Assembly: GCA_030150045.1 (NCBI GenBank)
Contig: JASLGM010000028.1
Span: 1-64,000, forward strand
Length of the DNA stretch: 64,000 nucleotides
Direction of reading: 5' to 3'
From: Taishania sp.
GTDB taxonomy: Bacteria > Bacteroidota > Bacteroidia > Flavobacteriales_D > Crocinitomicaceae
The notes beneath the pieces were generated by a model. It did not search any database, was not told the DNA's origin, and saw only the letters and a list, made by a program, of their open reading frames with translations. Position 1 is the first letter of the stretch. Each line of letters begins with the position of its first letter. Shown one piece after another: positions 24,351 to 32,317 of this stretch. Position numbers and translations under genes: made by a program.

Positions 24351-24365
24351 CTTCAATAGCAATGA

Positions 24366-24401
24366 TTTTCTGAAAACAAAACCCGTATTGTTTTCAGAAA
24401 A
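24366..24401. repeat. Perfect inverted repeat after the endonuclease gene
   Basis: TTTTCTGAAAACAA (24366-24379) and TTGTTTTCAGAAAA (24388-24401) are exact reverse complements with 8 bases between. Neither side has a T run in the right place, so it is not a standard terminator; the true terminator is the next hairpin at 24307-24350. Confidence 0.7.
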
Positions 24402-24409
24402 CAAAAAAA

Positions 24410-25450
24410 TTATTGCTTCACAATTTTCATTGTTTTCGTATTTCTTTCCCCAACTACTTGAAGAATATACGTTCCGTTTTGGTGATTCGACAAATCAATT
24501 ACAGCAGTAGATTGGTCACCAGAGAAAACAATTCTACCCATCGCATCACTCATAGTATAAACATACGCTTCGCCATGGTTTGAGAAAATGTTTACCGTTG
24601 CTTGCGCGGGATTAGGATAAACACTAAACGCCGTTTGACATACAAAAGAAGAAGCCAAATCCGGATCCTCAGGTGGCGTTGCCGTTCTCCATATCTTCGC
24701 TACATATTCAGGATGGTCAATAAACGGATTTCTGTTCCCTTGATTTCGCGCAATTTGATTGTTGCGTTGCACTTCTAAGTCAGAAACAGGATCTTGTTCA
24801 TGCCAAAGAATAAACAAGTCAATCATGTCATCAATTCTTGAAATGGTTTTCACACCATCACCCACGTTATTTGGTAAACAACGATTGCCATATCTTACAT
24901 ACATGTACATCATCATACGTGCAACATCTCCTTTCCATTCGTCACCAGGGTAGAACGTTTGATTTGGGTTTACTGTAGCGTTACCCGTATTGTCACCAAA
25001 CTTTTTATTTCCGCGTATACCATTAAATTGCACATCCGCAGGACGAATATGGTGAGCGTCAGAACCAGGACCTGATTCATTTAAGTTGGGTGTACCTAAA
25101 GCTTTTGCATAAACGTGCTCCCGATTCCATTGTAGATTACTGCCACCATTGTTGTTAACCCCACGTGTTCTGTCATAAATTGTAACGTTTGAAGAAACAT
25201 CGTAACCGTAAACAAGAATCACTTCGTTACTGTTATCCGGATTAAGGTCAGCTATTTTTAGCGTGTTCCAAACCCCAGGCGTGTAACTCAAAGAAGTCGT
25301 GTGAGAAACAGCAATTAATTGGGAAAGTTTATCTTTCAATTGCAAGGCAGAGTCCTGAAGCGTAATGGTGCTGTAATAGTTTCCTATTTGTCCAAATACA
25401 GAAGTACACAGCACAATTTGGAATAAGAGTATTTTGTAAATGTTTTGCAT
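24410..25450 (-). CDS. T9SS-exported endonuclease I (EndA/NucM family)
   Basis: A 346-aa secreted nuclease that should cut extracellular DNA or RNA. Signal peptide YKILLFQIVLCTSVFGQ; endonuclease I domain over about residues 30-255, with NREHVYAKALG, the catalytic SDAHHIRPADVQFNGIRGN block, and NPFIDHPEYVAKIW near its end; then a T9SS sorting domain over the last 70 or so residues (VYPNPAQATVNIF, NGTYILQVVG, KIVKQ). It is a stand-alone gene. The ATG lies four bases after a TATTTTTG promoter box, suggesting a leaderless mRNA. A second, larger enzyme of this family is at 43130. Confidence 0.92.
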   Translation of the reverse strand: MQNIYKILLFQIVLCTSVFGQIGNYYSTITLQDSALQLKDKLSQLIAVSHTTSLSYTPGVWNTLKIADLNPDNSNEVILVYGYDVSSNVTIYDRTRGVNNNGGSNLQWNREHVYAKALGTPNLNESGPGSDAHHIRPADVQFNGIRGNKKFGDNTGNATVNPNQTFYPGDEWKGDVARMMMYMYVRYGNRCLPNNVGDGVKTISRIDDMIDLFILWHEQDPVSDLEVQRNNQIARNQGNRNPFIDHPEYVAKIWRTATPPEDPDLASSFVCQTAFSVYPNPAQATVNIFSNHGEAYVYTMSDAMGRIVFSGDQSTAVIDLSNHQNGTYILQVVGERNTKTMKIVKQ

Positions 25451-25454
25451 GGGA

Positions 25455-25462
25455 CAAAAATA
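25455..25462 (-). promoter_or_regulatory. -7 box of a probably leaderless transcript (endonuclease gene)
   Basis: TATTTTTG on the minus strand ends four bases before the ATG at 25450. Confidence 0.45.
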
Positions 25463-25593
25463 CGGCTATTTCCACTTTATTAGAATAAGAAATAATGATT
25501 TTTTTATTACGCTATTTAAATACTTGAAACGGACTTGCCTTATTATTAGATTTCTTTTACGTTTTTTAATAGATGAGGTACCATTATTCGCAG

Positions 25594-25601
25594 TATCTTT
25601 G
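25594..25601 (+). promoter_or_regulatory. -7 box of the DUF983 gene
   Basis: TATCTTTG (TAnnTTTG) lies 25 bases before ATG 25627 and downstream of the alternative ATG at 25573, which it therefore excludes. Confidence 0.5.
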
Positions 25602-25626
25602 CAAAATAATTCTAAAAAGAATAGGT

Positions 25627-26049
25627 ATGTTTAAGAAAGGAACAAAAATGAATAGCATTGTGAACATGAAATGCCCACGTTGTCAAGAGGGTGATTTTTT
25701 TGTTTCAGGACCTTATGATTTTAAACATGTTGGAGAAACACATGTACATTGCTCTGAATGCAACCAAAAATATGCGAAAGAACCTGGATTCTATTATGGA
25801 GCCATGTATGTTTCTTATGCTTTTGGTGTGGCCTTGTTTGTAGCAATTATTGTATTGTATTGGTTGTTTTTCAGACGTTTTGATGTATGGACACTATTAA
25901 TCATTATGGGAATATCTTCATTGATTACCGCACCCTTCTTTTATCATTTGTCAAAGGTAGTATGGGCAAATTTCTTTATACACTATGATAAAGATGCCAT
26001 TGCTAATTTTCAAAAGGAGCAATTGACACATAAAGAAGAAAATAATTAG
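25627..26049 (+). CDS. DUF983 family zinc-ribbon membrane protein
   Basis: A 140-aa protein of the DUF983 type. Two Cys pairs at the N-terminus (MKCPRCQEG and CSECNQKY) look like a zinc ribbon. The linker EPGFYYGAMYVSYA leads into two membrane helices (about residues 65-90 and 95-118), and the C-terminus is a charged tail. The biochemical role is not established. I placed the start at Met 25627 because of the promoter box at 25594; it agrees with the family's length. Confidence 0.85.
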   Translation: MFKKGTKMNSIVNMKCPRCQEGDFFVSGPYDFKHVGETHVHCSECNQKYAKEPGFYYGAMYVSYAFGVALFVAIIVLYWLFFRRFDVWTLLIIMGISSLITAPFFYHLSKVVWANFFIHYDKDAIANFQKEQLTHKEENN

Positions 26050-26095
26050 ATAGAGGAAATTTTTAAAGATTAACAATACATTAATTATAAATCTT

Positions 26096-26103
26096 TATAT
26101 TTG
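26096..26103 (+). promoter_or_regulatory. -7 box of the T9SS gene at 26135
   Basis: TATATTTG, 31 bases before the ATG; no clear -33 element. Confidence 0.45.
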
Positions 26104-26134
26104 GCGCAACTATAATAATTAATACTTAATTAAT

Positions 26135-27010
26135 ATGAAAAAACTTTACACATTATTAGCAGCTACAGCTTTATCTTTTGGTGCAATGGCACAAGGTGCT
26201 AACTTAGGTTTTGAAGGGACATTTACAGCATTGATTCCAGGGTTTGTTTCACAAGCTCAGTATTGGTCAATAGGTACATATGTTGAGAGAGTAGGTAATA
26301 CGACAGCTGGAGCTGGAGGGAAAGCTGTTCAATTATCACCTGTAAATGATCCACAAGTACTTGCTGCTTTTGATGAAACAGAAACAATCCCAGGATTTAT
26401 TTCTCAAACTTTTGATTTAGTAGGTGTTCCAGGACTTGACTACTCAACAACTTCTGTGAATGTAGATGTTATTTGGGAGCCACAAGGAGGAGATACTGCT
26501 TATTACCATGTTCAATTCTTAAAATCAGTTCCTGACCAACCAATGAATAATTGGATACATGTAGGAACTAAGATGGGTATTAGCATTGCTGGAATTGCAA
26601 GTTGGACTACAATTTCATTACCTCAATTTAGTGCAGGTAATGCACCAGCTGGAACTATTCCAGATAAAATGATTATCTTTGCTTCAACAAATTTTGATGC
26701 TGAACCAACAATGGGTACTAAGTTGTCATTGGATAACTGGAAAATTAGTGTATCAGGATACAACTTAGCAACAGATAATGTTAGTGCTGTTTTAACTTCA
26801 ATTTTCCCTAACCCAGCAACTGATTTCGTTAATGTTGCTATCGAAGGTGACGAAGTGGCATCTGTTAACGTTCTTTCTTTAGATGGTAAAGTTGTTTCTA
26901 CACAAACTTCTTCTAAAGTTGACGTTTCTGGATTGACTTCAGGAGTTTACTTCTTGAACATTACAACTGCTTCAGGAAAAACAACTATCGAAAAAGTTAC
27001 TGTTAAATAA
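26135..27010 (+). CDS. T9SS cargo protein with lectin-like N-terminal domain
   Basis: A 291-aa secreted protein. Signal peptide KKLYTLLAATALSFGAMAQ; a beta-rich domain of about 185 residues starting LGFEGTFTALIPGF, resembling the discoidin/CBM-like jelly-rolls found on many T9SS cargos; then a type A sorting domain from about residue 220 (SIFPNPATDFVNVAIEGDE, LTSGVYFLNITTASGKT, ending EKVTVK). I cannot name a ligand. Codon use is simple and very AT-rich, as in highly expressed surface proteins here, which is an impression only. It has its own promoter and terminator. Confidence 0.85.
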   Translation: MKKLYTLLAATALSFGAMAQGANLGFEGTFTALIPGFVSQAQYWSIGTYVERVGNTTAGAGGKAVQLSPVNDPQVLAAFDETETIPGFISQTFDLVGVPGLDYSTTSVNVDVIWEPQGGDTAYYHVQFLKSVPDQPMNNWIHVGTKMGISIAGIASWTTISLPQFSAGNAPAGTIPDKMIIFASTNFDAEPTMGTKLSLDNWKISVSGYNLATDNVSAVLTSIFPNPATDFVNVAIEGDEVASVNVLSLDGKVVSTQTSSKVDVSGLTSGVYFLNITTASGKTTIEKVTVK

Positions 27011-27033
27011 TATTTGACAAAAACATACGTTTG

Positions 27034-27065
27034 AAAAGGGAGATCGAAAGGTCTCCCTTTTTTTT
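27034..27065 (+). terminator. Terminator of the T9SS gene at 26135
   Basis: AAAGGGAGA pairs with TCTCCCTTT around an 8-nt loop, followed by T8. Confidence 0.85.
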
Positions 27066-27070
27066 ATGCT

Positions 27071-27610
27071 ATGAGTTACTGTACATTCTGCAAAGATTTA
27101 CCCGAAGATAATTTACACACCATTTATCATAATAACCATTATGGTTTTCCAATAACAGATGATATCGAATTGTTCGAAAGGTTATGTTTGGAAATCAATC
27201 AAGCAGGACTTTCTTGGCAAACCATTTTGAATAAACAACAGCATTTTAAAGAAGCATTTGATCACTTTGATTTTCATAAAATAGCCAATTATTCCGACGA
27301 GAAAATAGAAGAACTCCTTCAAAATAAAGGGATAATAAGGAACCGTTTGAAAATAAATGCGGTCATCTATAATGCTAAAGTTTTTCAAGAAATTGTAAAA
27401 ACTCATACAAATTTTGTAAATTGGTTAGATATTTGTTACGTAAATGATCTTGACCAATGGGTTAAGCTATTTAAAAAACATTTTAAATTCGTCGGAAAAG
27501 AGATTGTTAATGAATTTTTAATGAGCATTGGCTATCTTCCCGGAGCACACGATTTAGATTGTCCCGTATATATAGAAATAACTAAAAAAAATCCCAAATG
27601 GATAAAATAA
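27071..27610 (+). CDS. tag: DNA-3-methyladenine glycosylase I
   Basis: A 179-aa monofunctional Tag glycosylase, which removes 3-methyladenine from alkylated DNA. Visible features: the zinc-binding start YCTFC, YHNNHYGFPITDD, the LEINQAGLSWQTIL block with the catalytic-pocket residues, IIRNRLKINAVIYNAK, FKFVGKEIVNEFLMSIG, and the zinc-binding end GAHDLDCPVY. Full length. It overlaps the following barrel-protein gene by 13 bases, implying translational coupling, though no functional link is obvious. Confidence 0.92.
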   Translation: MSYCTFCKDLPEDNLHTIYHNNHYGFPITDDIELFERLCLEINQAGLSWQTILNKQQHFKEAFDHFDFHKIANYSDEKIEELLQNKGIIRNRLKINAVIYNAKVFQEIVKTHTNFVNWLDICYVNDLDQWVKLFKKHFKFVGKEIVNEFLMSIGYLPGAHDLDCPVYIEITKKNPKWIK

Positions 27611-28290
27611 AACACCTCTTTATCTTTGCTACCCTTGCTCTTTTTGGACCATATACTTATGCACAAGTTGCAGTTGGAGGAGGTTTTTCAAATATGTTTC
27701 AATTTGGTAATTCAAAACCTCTTTTAGGAGCGAACCTCTTTGTAGAAATACCTAGAAATAATGAAGTGACTTTCTATGTGCGCGCAAACTATTTAGCACC
27801 ACAAAGGTTTATGGGGGAAGCAACAAAATTCGAAGCCTTGGCCATCAATCCAGCAACAACACCAAATATGGTTCCCGTAAATGGCATACTGCAAAATAAA
27901 TCAGGGTACTTTATCATTGATGGTGGAACGCGTTATTACCTTTTGAATGGATTTGATGAAGGAGTTTCCATTTATGGGGGAACAAACTTAGGATTGGTTA
28001 TCAATACCGTAAATTACGGATACCAATTGGATGATTATGACAAACAAAACTATTCTTTAGATCACTATAATTTGAACGATTACAGAGGGAAAGGAACCAT
28101 CATTGGTATGGCAATTGGTTTTACAGGAGGAGTGAAATATACGGTGCCTAAAATTGGTACATTCTTCTTTGATGTAAATCCACATCTAATCATGTTTGCA
28201 ATTCCTTCCGCAAATAATTTACCATCAAATCATTTCAAATCCTTATTGTTTAACTTCAATATTGGATTTAGAAAAGAGTTTTATAAATAA
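27598..28290 (+). CDS. Outer-membrane beta-barrel protein, unknown
   Basis: A 230-aa exported protein with signal peptide HLFIFATLALFGPYTYAQ and alternating beta strands (VTFYVRANYL; YFIIDGGTRYYLL; VSIYGGTNLGLVI; IIGMAIGFTGGVKYTV), ending FNFNIGFRKEFYK. This fits a small 8- to 10-stranded outer-membrane barrel. No named family recognised. Its start lies inside tag and its 3' end overlaps the convergent kinase gene by 48 bases. Confidence 0.75.
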   Translation: MDKIKHLFIFATLALFGPYTYAQVAVGGGFSNMFQFGNSKPLLGANLFVEIPRNNEVTFYVRANYLAPQRFMGEATKFEALAINPATTPNMVPVNGILQNKSGYFIIDGGTRYYLLNGFDEGVSIYGGTNLGLVINTVNYGYQLDDYDKQNYSLDHYNLNDYRGKGTIIGMAIGFTGGVKYTVPKIGTFFFDVNPHLIMFAIPSANNLPSNHFKSLLFNFNIGFRKEFYK

Positions 28291-29142
28291 AGAAGGTTCT
28301 TTTACAGGAATTGTCTTTAACGAAGAAATAAGAGAAGTCAAATGGGCTTCTCTTTTTTTTGTGCTTAACAATAGTAATTCCAATCGCTCTGGAATAGGTA
28401 TACGGGTTGGAACGGTGCGCCACTTTGGTTTGTCTAACCATTGATCCAATATTTTGAAAATAGATTCAGGCATTTTAGGTGGGCAAGCAATAGGGTGCGC
28501 CAATTGTAAATTGGTCATTATGGAAGGGTTCGAATGACTATTGGGAATTTCCCCTAGCCATAAGTGAACAACACTCGTAGCCAAAGCATATAGGTCTGTG
28601 CCCAAACCAATACATTCCACCGCATTTAAAAGAAGTTCGGGAGCAGCATATCCTAATGGAAACAGCATCTTTCGCTGTGTAATAGGTAAATGCTCCGCCA
28701 AACCAAAATCAATTAGTGAAAAGCGCTTGCTTTCTGTGTTGTAAATGATGTTGCTTGGCTTTACATCTAAATGCACAAAACCTTGCTCATGGATGAAGAG
28801 TAACAGTTCTGCCAGTTGCTCCATTAAGGATAAGGTAAAAGCGACTTTCTCTGATTTCTTTCGTAGTTTCTTCCAATGGTCAAAGAGAGGTACCCCCGTT
28901 TTGTAATCCAAGATCAAAAAAGCAGTTTCATTGCGTAGCCCATGTTCTAAAACACAAGGTAATCCAGTATGTTGGAAAGTAAAAGATGCTTCTTTTTGTA
29001 AGCGATCAGCGTGTTTTTCAGGTGCCATCTTCAATACTGCCAACTGTTGTGTCGTAACATGGCGCACCAAATAACTTTCACCAAATTTTCGTTTTTGCTG
29101 ACCATTTAAGTTAGAAAGCAGTTGCCAGTTCTTCAGTAGCAT
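28243..29142 (-). CDS. Serine/threonine protein kinase
   Basis: A 299-aa single-domain Hanks-type kinase with an apparently complete active site: Lys38 (AVLKM), Glu51 of helix C, catalytic loop HLDVKPSNIIY with Asp126 and Asn131, DFG at 145-147, and APE at 167-169. The glycine-rich loop is poorly conserved. There are no transmembrane or sensor domains, so it is a cytoplasmic kinase. The 3' coding end overlaps the convergent barrel gene by 48 bases, and that gene's terminator lies inside this reading frame. It is divergent from the kinase-like gene at 29176 with only 33 bases between. Confidence 0.88.
   Translation of the reverse strand: MLLKNWQLLSNLNGQQKRKFGESYLVRHVTTQQLAVLKMAPEKHADRLQKEASFTFQHTGLPCVLEHGLRNETAFLILDYKTGVPLFDHWKKLRKKSEKVAFTLSLMEQLAELLLFIHEQGFVHLDVKPSNIIYNTESKRFSLIDFGLAEHLPITQRKMLFPLGYAAPELLLNAVECIGLGTDLYALATSVVHLWLGEIPNSHSNPSIMTNLQLAHPIACPPKMPESIFKILDQWLDKPKWRTVPTRIPIPERLELLLLSTKKREAHLTSLISSLKTIPVKEPSLFIKLFSKSNIEVKQ
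28331..28360 (+). terminator. Terminator of the barrel gene, inside the kinase reading frame
   Basis: AGAGAAG pairs with CTTCTCT around TCAAATGGG-type loop bases and is followed by T8 on the plus strand. It lies wholly within the minus-strand kinase coding sequence. Confidence 0.65.
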
Positions 29143-29175
29143 GATGCAATTAATGAGAATTGTTTATTTTCGTTT

Positions 29176-29964
29176 ATGCAAAGTAAAAAGATTTTAGCAG
29201 AAAGCGGAGGAACAAAAACGGATTGGTGTTTTTTTGATGGTGAAAACGGTCTATATCGTTTTCAAACGGCTTCTTTTCACCCCGAATTATTGACAGCTGA
29301 AACCTTAAATGATTTTACACAACAGGTTGCAAGCTTTTCCCTTTCGGAGTTTGACCTCTATTTATATTCGGCTGGATGTTTCAAGCAAGCAGGAAAAGAT
29401 AAGCTAAGCTATCTGCTAAAAGAATTGCCTTTTAAAAGCATACAGATTGACAGTGATTTAAAAGCTGCCATTTTATGTACAGGAACCACAGCGGGAAATG
29501 TTGCTATTCTAGGAACAGGCAGTGCGCTTCTTACGTTTGATCAAGAAAATATGAACCTTTTTGGCGGAAAAGGGTGGGAGACTGGTGACGAAGGCAGCGG
29601 CTTTTACTTTGGTAAATTAATCGTAGAAGAGATGTTAAAAGGAAATCCATTTCCAGAACTTTCCTTTGATCGACAAAAAGAGTTATGCAAAGCGTACGGA
29701 CACCCTTCTTCAAAACAATTATTCTCTCAATTGAGTGTTCAATTACCTCCAGAAATGTATGCCTCATTTCACCAGAAAAACATTCAATTGTTCTTCGAAT
29801 TGTATGTCATGCCTATGCAAATGAAGGAAATTACCTTTGTTGGAGGATATGCCTTTGCACAACAAAAAGTGGTGTGTGAAATTGCTCAAGCGTACCATGT
29901 ACACGTGTTAAACGTTGTAAAACAGCCTATAGATTTGTTAATTAAACAGCAAATAGAAGGTTAA
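29176..29964 (+). CDS. N-acetylglucosamine-kinase-like protein (BadF/BadG/BcrA/BcrD ATPase family)
   Basis: A 262-aa ASKHA-fold kinase. The phosphate-1 loop ESGGTKTDW is at residues 8-16, the phosphate-2/adenosine region GNVAILGTGSALL is in the middle, and GWETGDEGSGFYFGKL follows. Related Bacteroidota proteins are annotated as N-acetylglucosamine kinases, which act in recycling cell-wall amino sugars. The conserved DxDxxxA segment (DSDLKAAIL) is present. It is slightly short for the family (about 280-300). The small gap to the divergent Ser/Thr kinase contains both promoters. Confidence 0.85.
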   Translation: MQSKKILAESGGTKTDWCFFDGENGLYRFQTASFHPELLTAETLNDFTQQVASFSLSEFDLYLYSAGCFKQAGKDKLSYLLKELPFKSIQIDSDLKAAILCTGTTAGNVAILGTGSALLTFDQENMNLFGGKGWETGDEGSGFYFGKLIVEEMLKGNPFPELSFDRQKELCKAYGHPSSKQLFSQLSVQLPPEMYASFHQKNIQLFFELYVMPMQMKEITFVGGYAFAQQKVVCEIAQAYHVHVLNVVKQPIDLLIKQQIEG

Positions 29965-30048
29965 AGTAGGTGTAAATTCCTCAAAAATTCATTGAATGTG
30001 TACAAATTTTCATTACCTTTCGTGTTTTAATAAACTTCAATAAGTTTC

Positions 30049-30447
30049 ATGAATCATTTAGTAATTGAAGCTACAGCGCTAACACCCTTGATTAATTTCG
30101 ATCCAACCTCAGGGCGGATGGAGATTAAAGGACGCTCTATTCCCGAGTGTCCGGACGAATTTTGGATTCCTGTTTTGAACTGGTTTGAATCGTATATTGT
30201 TTCCCCAGCGGGAACAACAACGTTTGTAATCAATTTAGATTATTTCAACATTTCATCTTCTAAGCGAATCTTGTTTTTGTTGTACAAACTGAATGATATC
30301 TCTAAAAAAGGAAACCAGGCTTCAGTGCAATGGTTACACCGTGAAAACGATGAAGACATGTGCGAAGTTGGACACGACTATGAATATATGGTAAAAGTTC
30401 CCTTCGAGTTTGTTGCTTTAACAGAAACGGAGCTGGATTTAGCTTAA
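30049..30447 (+). CDS. SiaC-like (DUF1987) regulatory protein
   Basis: A 132-aa protein of the DUF1987/SiaC family. In Pseudomonas, SiaC is a phosphoprotein that binds a diguanylate cyclase and is switched by phosphorylation of Thr68. The family pattern is clear: ATALTPLINFDPTSGRMEIKGRS, then SIPECPDEFW-type block, then INLDYFNISSSKRILFLLYKL. At position 68, where I expect Thr in the YFNTSS motif, this protein has Ile, followed by three Ser. The kinase, phosphatase and cyclase partners are not in the window. The following two genes are closely spaced. Confidence 0.8.
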   Translation: MNHLVIEATALTPLINFDPTSGRMEIKGRSIPECPDEFWIPVLNWFESYIVSPAGTTTFVINLDYFNISSSKRILFLLYKLNDISKKGNQASVQWLHRENDEDMCEVGHDYEYMVKVPFEFVALTETELDLA

Positions 30448-30453
30448 AAACAC

Positions 30454-30461
30454 TATTTTTG
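30454..30461 (+). promoter_or_regulatory. -7 box of a probably leaderless transcript (83-aa protein)
   Basis: TATTTTTG ends four bases before the ATG at 30466. Confidence 0.4.
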
Positions 30462-30465
30462 TCGT

Positions 30466-30717
30466 ATGCGTTTAGTAAAAGATATACCTCATGAAAGATA
30501 TAAAATACAACTCTTTCATTACAACAATAAATACATCCTTAAAATTGAATTAGGGCAATTTGAACAAACTTTCAAAATTGGCGATACCGATATTTTTGAA
30601 ATCGCTGAAGTAGAGCGTATGGTGACACCAGAATTGTTGACCAACGCCTTGAAACGCTTTGTTGAAATGCGTCAAGATTGGGAAGAAGCCTTTAAATCTA
30701 AAAATATTATTGCATGA
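30466..30717 (+). CDS. Conserved hypothetical protein, 83 aa
   Basis: A small soluble protein with no export signal. It has a beta-rich first half (YKIQLFHYNNKYILKIELGQFEQTFKIG) and a helical second half (TPELLTNALKRFVEMRQDWEEAF). I do not know the family name. It overlaps the OmpH-like lipoprotein gene by four bases (ATGA), so it is translated together with it. Confidence 0.75.
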   Translation: MRLVKDIPHERYKIQLFHYNNKYILKIELGQFEQTFKIGDTDIFEIAEVERMVTPELLTNALKRFVEMRQDWEEAFKSKNIIA

Positions 30718-31307
30718 AAAAGATCATCCTTTTTGGAGCAGCAGCAGTGTTGATTGCCGCTTGTTCTGGTAAAGCAAAAGACGAAAAGAAAGATACTCCT
30801 GTAAAATCTGCGGTAGAACAATCTGGGCAAGCAGGTGATTTAAAAATCGCATACTATGTTTTGGATTCTTTAGCCAATACGTTTGAAGTGTATAAAGCAG
30901 AGCAAGCAACCATTGAAAAAGAAGGGAAAACCCTTAGCAATCAAATGGAAAGCATGCAAAAAGAGTATCAAAATGAATATTCAAAATACGAATCTGGAAT
31001 GCGTAATCAAACGTTGACACCTAATCAAATTGCTTCGTTTGAGCAACGTTTAGGCGCTTTGCAACAACGTATGGGGGAATTCCAAAATTCTAAATTGGCA
31101 GCTTTCCAAGAAAAACAATACAAAGCAACAGAAACGATCAACAACAAAATCATTAAGTACGCACAAGAGTTCGGTGAAGCCAATAGCTTGACTTTATTCT
31201 TGGCGGCAGGGTCTGCGTCAAACATTTCGTATGCTAACACAGGCTTAGATATGACCAACGCTTTCGTAGATTTTATGAACGCAGAAGAAAAAAAATTAGG
31301 ACACTAG
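30714..31307 (+). CDS. OmpH/Skp-like periplasmic chaperone lipoprotein
   Basis: A 197-aa lipoprotein: KKIILFGAAAVLIAAC with the lipobox Cys at about residue 17, a Lys-rich linker, then an OmpH/Skp domain starting LKIAYYVLDSLANTFEVYKAEQ and a long coiled coil (about residues 60-150, QMESMQKEYQNEYSKYESGM, FEQRLGALQQRMGEFQ). Skp-type proteins hold unfolded outer-membrane proteins in the periplasm. The lipid anchor is typical of Bacteroidota versions. It is the middle gene of a three-gene run ending in DUF4924. Confidence 0.88.
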   Translation: MKKIILFGAAAVLIAACSGKAKDEKKDTPVKSAVEQSGQAGDLKIAYYVLDSLANTFEVYKAEQATIEKEGKTLSNQMESMQKEYQNEYSKYESGMRNQTLTPNQIASFEQRLGALQQRMGEFQNSKLAAFQEKQYKATETINNKIIKYAQEFGEANSLTLFLAAGSASNISYANTGLDMTNAFVDFMNAEEKKLGH

Positions 31308-31311
31308 TCGT

Positions 31312-31866
31312 ATGTTGATAGCACAGCAAAAGCAGCAGGAGAATATAGCTGAATACGTCTTATACATGTATCAGATTGAGGATATTGTTCGTGCATTTCA
31401 ATTTGATTTAGACAAAATTGTGGACCAAGTTGTACGCCCGCAATTGCCTGACGAATCTTATTTACCCGAATACAAAAGATGGTATGCCAAAATCATTACT
31501 GACTTAAAATTGGGTGGAAAAGAAAAAGTGGGTCATACAAATGACTTGACAGAAACCATGGTGGAACTGAGTTATTTGCATCAAACTTTAATGAATTTGC
31601 AAAACGATCAGAAGTACAAAACCTTGTTCGAAACCGCAAAACCGTACATTGATGAGTTCAAGGAGAAATCCAATTTAAAGGACAAAAACGATGTGGATTT
31701 AGCGTTTTCAGCCATGTATATGAAACTTTTGTTGCGTTTACAGAAGAAAGATATTTCGGCTGAATCAGAAGAAGCGTTTGACAGCATGCGCATTCTCATC
31801 GCCTATTTATCCAAATATTATCACAAAATGAAATCCGGAGATTTGGACTTTTTGACCAACGGATAA
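31312..31866 (+). CDS. DUF4924 family protein
   Basis: A 184-aa soluble, all-helical protein matching DUF4924 as I remember it: LIAQQKQQENIAEYVLYMYQIEDIVRAF at the start, LPEYKRWYAKIITDLK, LTETMVELSYLHQTLMN, and the C-terminal LIAYLSKYYHKMKSGDLDF. The function is unknown. It follows the OmpH-like gene by four bases and closes the unit before a terminator. Confidence 0.85.
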   Translation: MLIAQQKQQENIAEYVLYMYQIEDIVRAFQFDLDKIVDQVVRPQLPDESYLPEYKRWYAKIITDLKLGGKEKVGHTNDLTETMVELSYLHQTLMNLQNDQKYKTLFETAKPYIDEFKEKSNLKDKNDVDLAFSAMYMKLLLRLQKKDISAESEEAFDSMRILIAYLSKYYHKMKSGDLDFLTNG

Positions 31867-31891
31867 TCCCCGATTTCTTTTCATATTCTGG

Positions 31892-31922
31892 ATCCCTTTC
31901 GTATTGCGAGAGGGATTTTTTT
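31892..31922 (+). terminator. Terminator after the DUF4924 gene
   Basis: ATCCCTTTCG pairs with CGAGAGGGAT (one G-T pair) around TATTG, followed by T7. Confidence 0.85.
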
Positions 31923-31976
31923 ATGCGCTGTAAGATCTGGTTTTCACGTGAACGCCTTTGTTTATTGGGAATTTCA

Positions 31977-31996
31977 ATATCTGAATATTCAGATAT
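31977..31996. repeat. Perfect 20-bp palindrome
   Basis: ATATCTGAATATTCAGATAT is its own reverse complement without a spacer. It lies between the DUF4924 terminator and element A copy 6. Possible protein-binding site or repeat end. Confidence 0.6.
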
Positions 31997-32020
31997 AGCT
32001 TTTTTAGAAGGTAGATTTGA

Positions 32021-32166
32021 CTGCCATTTCCGTCTACAGGCTTTAGTGCCTTTTGGTTGCGCTACCTTACTTTTCCTTTTCGCCAAGCTTCTAAAGTCGC
32101 TTTGTGAAAAGGCGTGCGTGTGCGCCTCCCATTCGTCAGCTATCGCCCTCCGCCGGGGCAGGGTTG
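32021..32166 (+). repeat. Element A, copy 6 (subfamily II)
   Basis: Begins CTGCCATTTCCGTCTACAGG and ends CTATCGCCCTCCGCCGGGGC; CTGCC/GGCAG ends pair. It shares head and tail with copies at 93-240 and 3838-3984 but lacks the central hairpin wording of subfamily I. Element B copy 4 follows after about 150 bases. Confidence 0.75.
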
Positions 32167-32317
32167 AGTTTTCAAACAAAAAACGCCTTAGAAAGTATCA
32201 AAAAACGTTTTCACCCCTTTTTAGTTCTGTTTTTAACAGAAAGTTTTACTCTTCTATGAAGATTATTCTTGTACAAAAGCTAATGTTTATAAAGTGGAGT
32301 ATGAGTTTCACCGTTTT

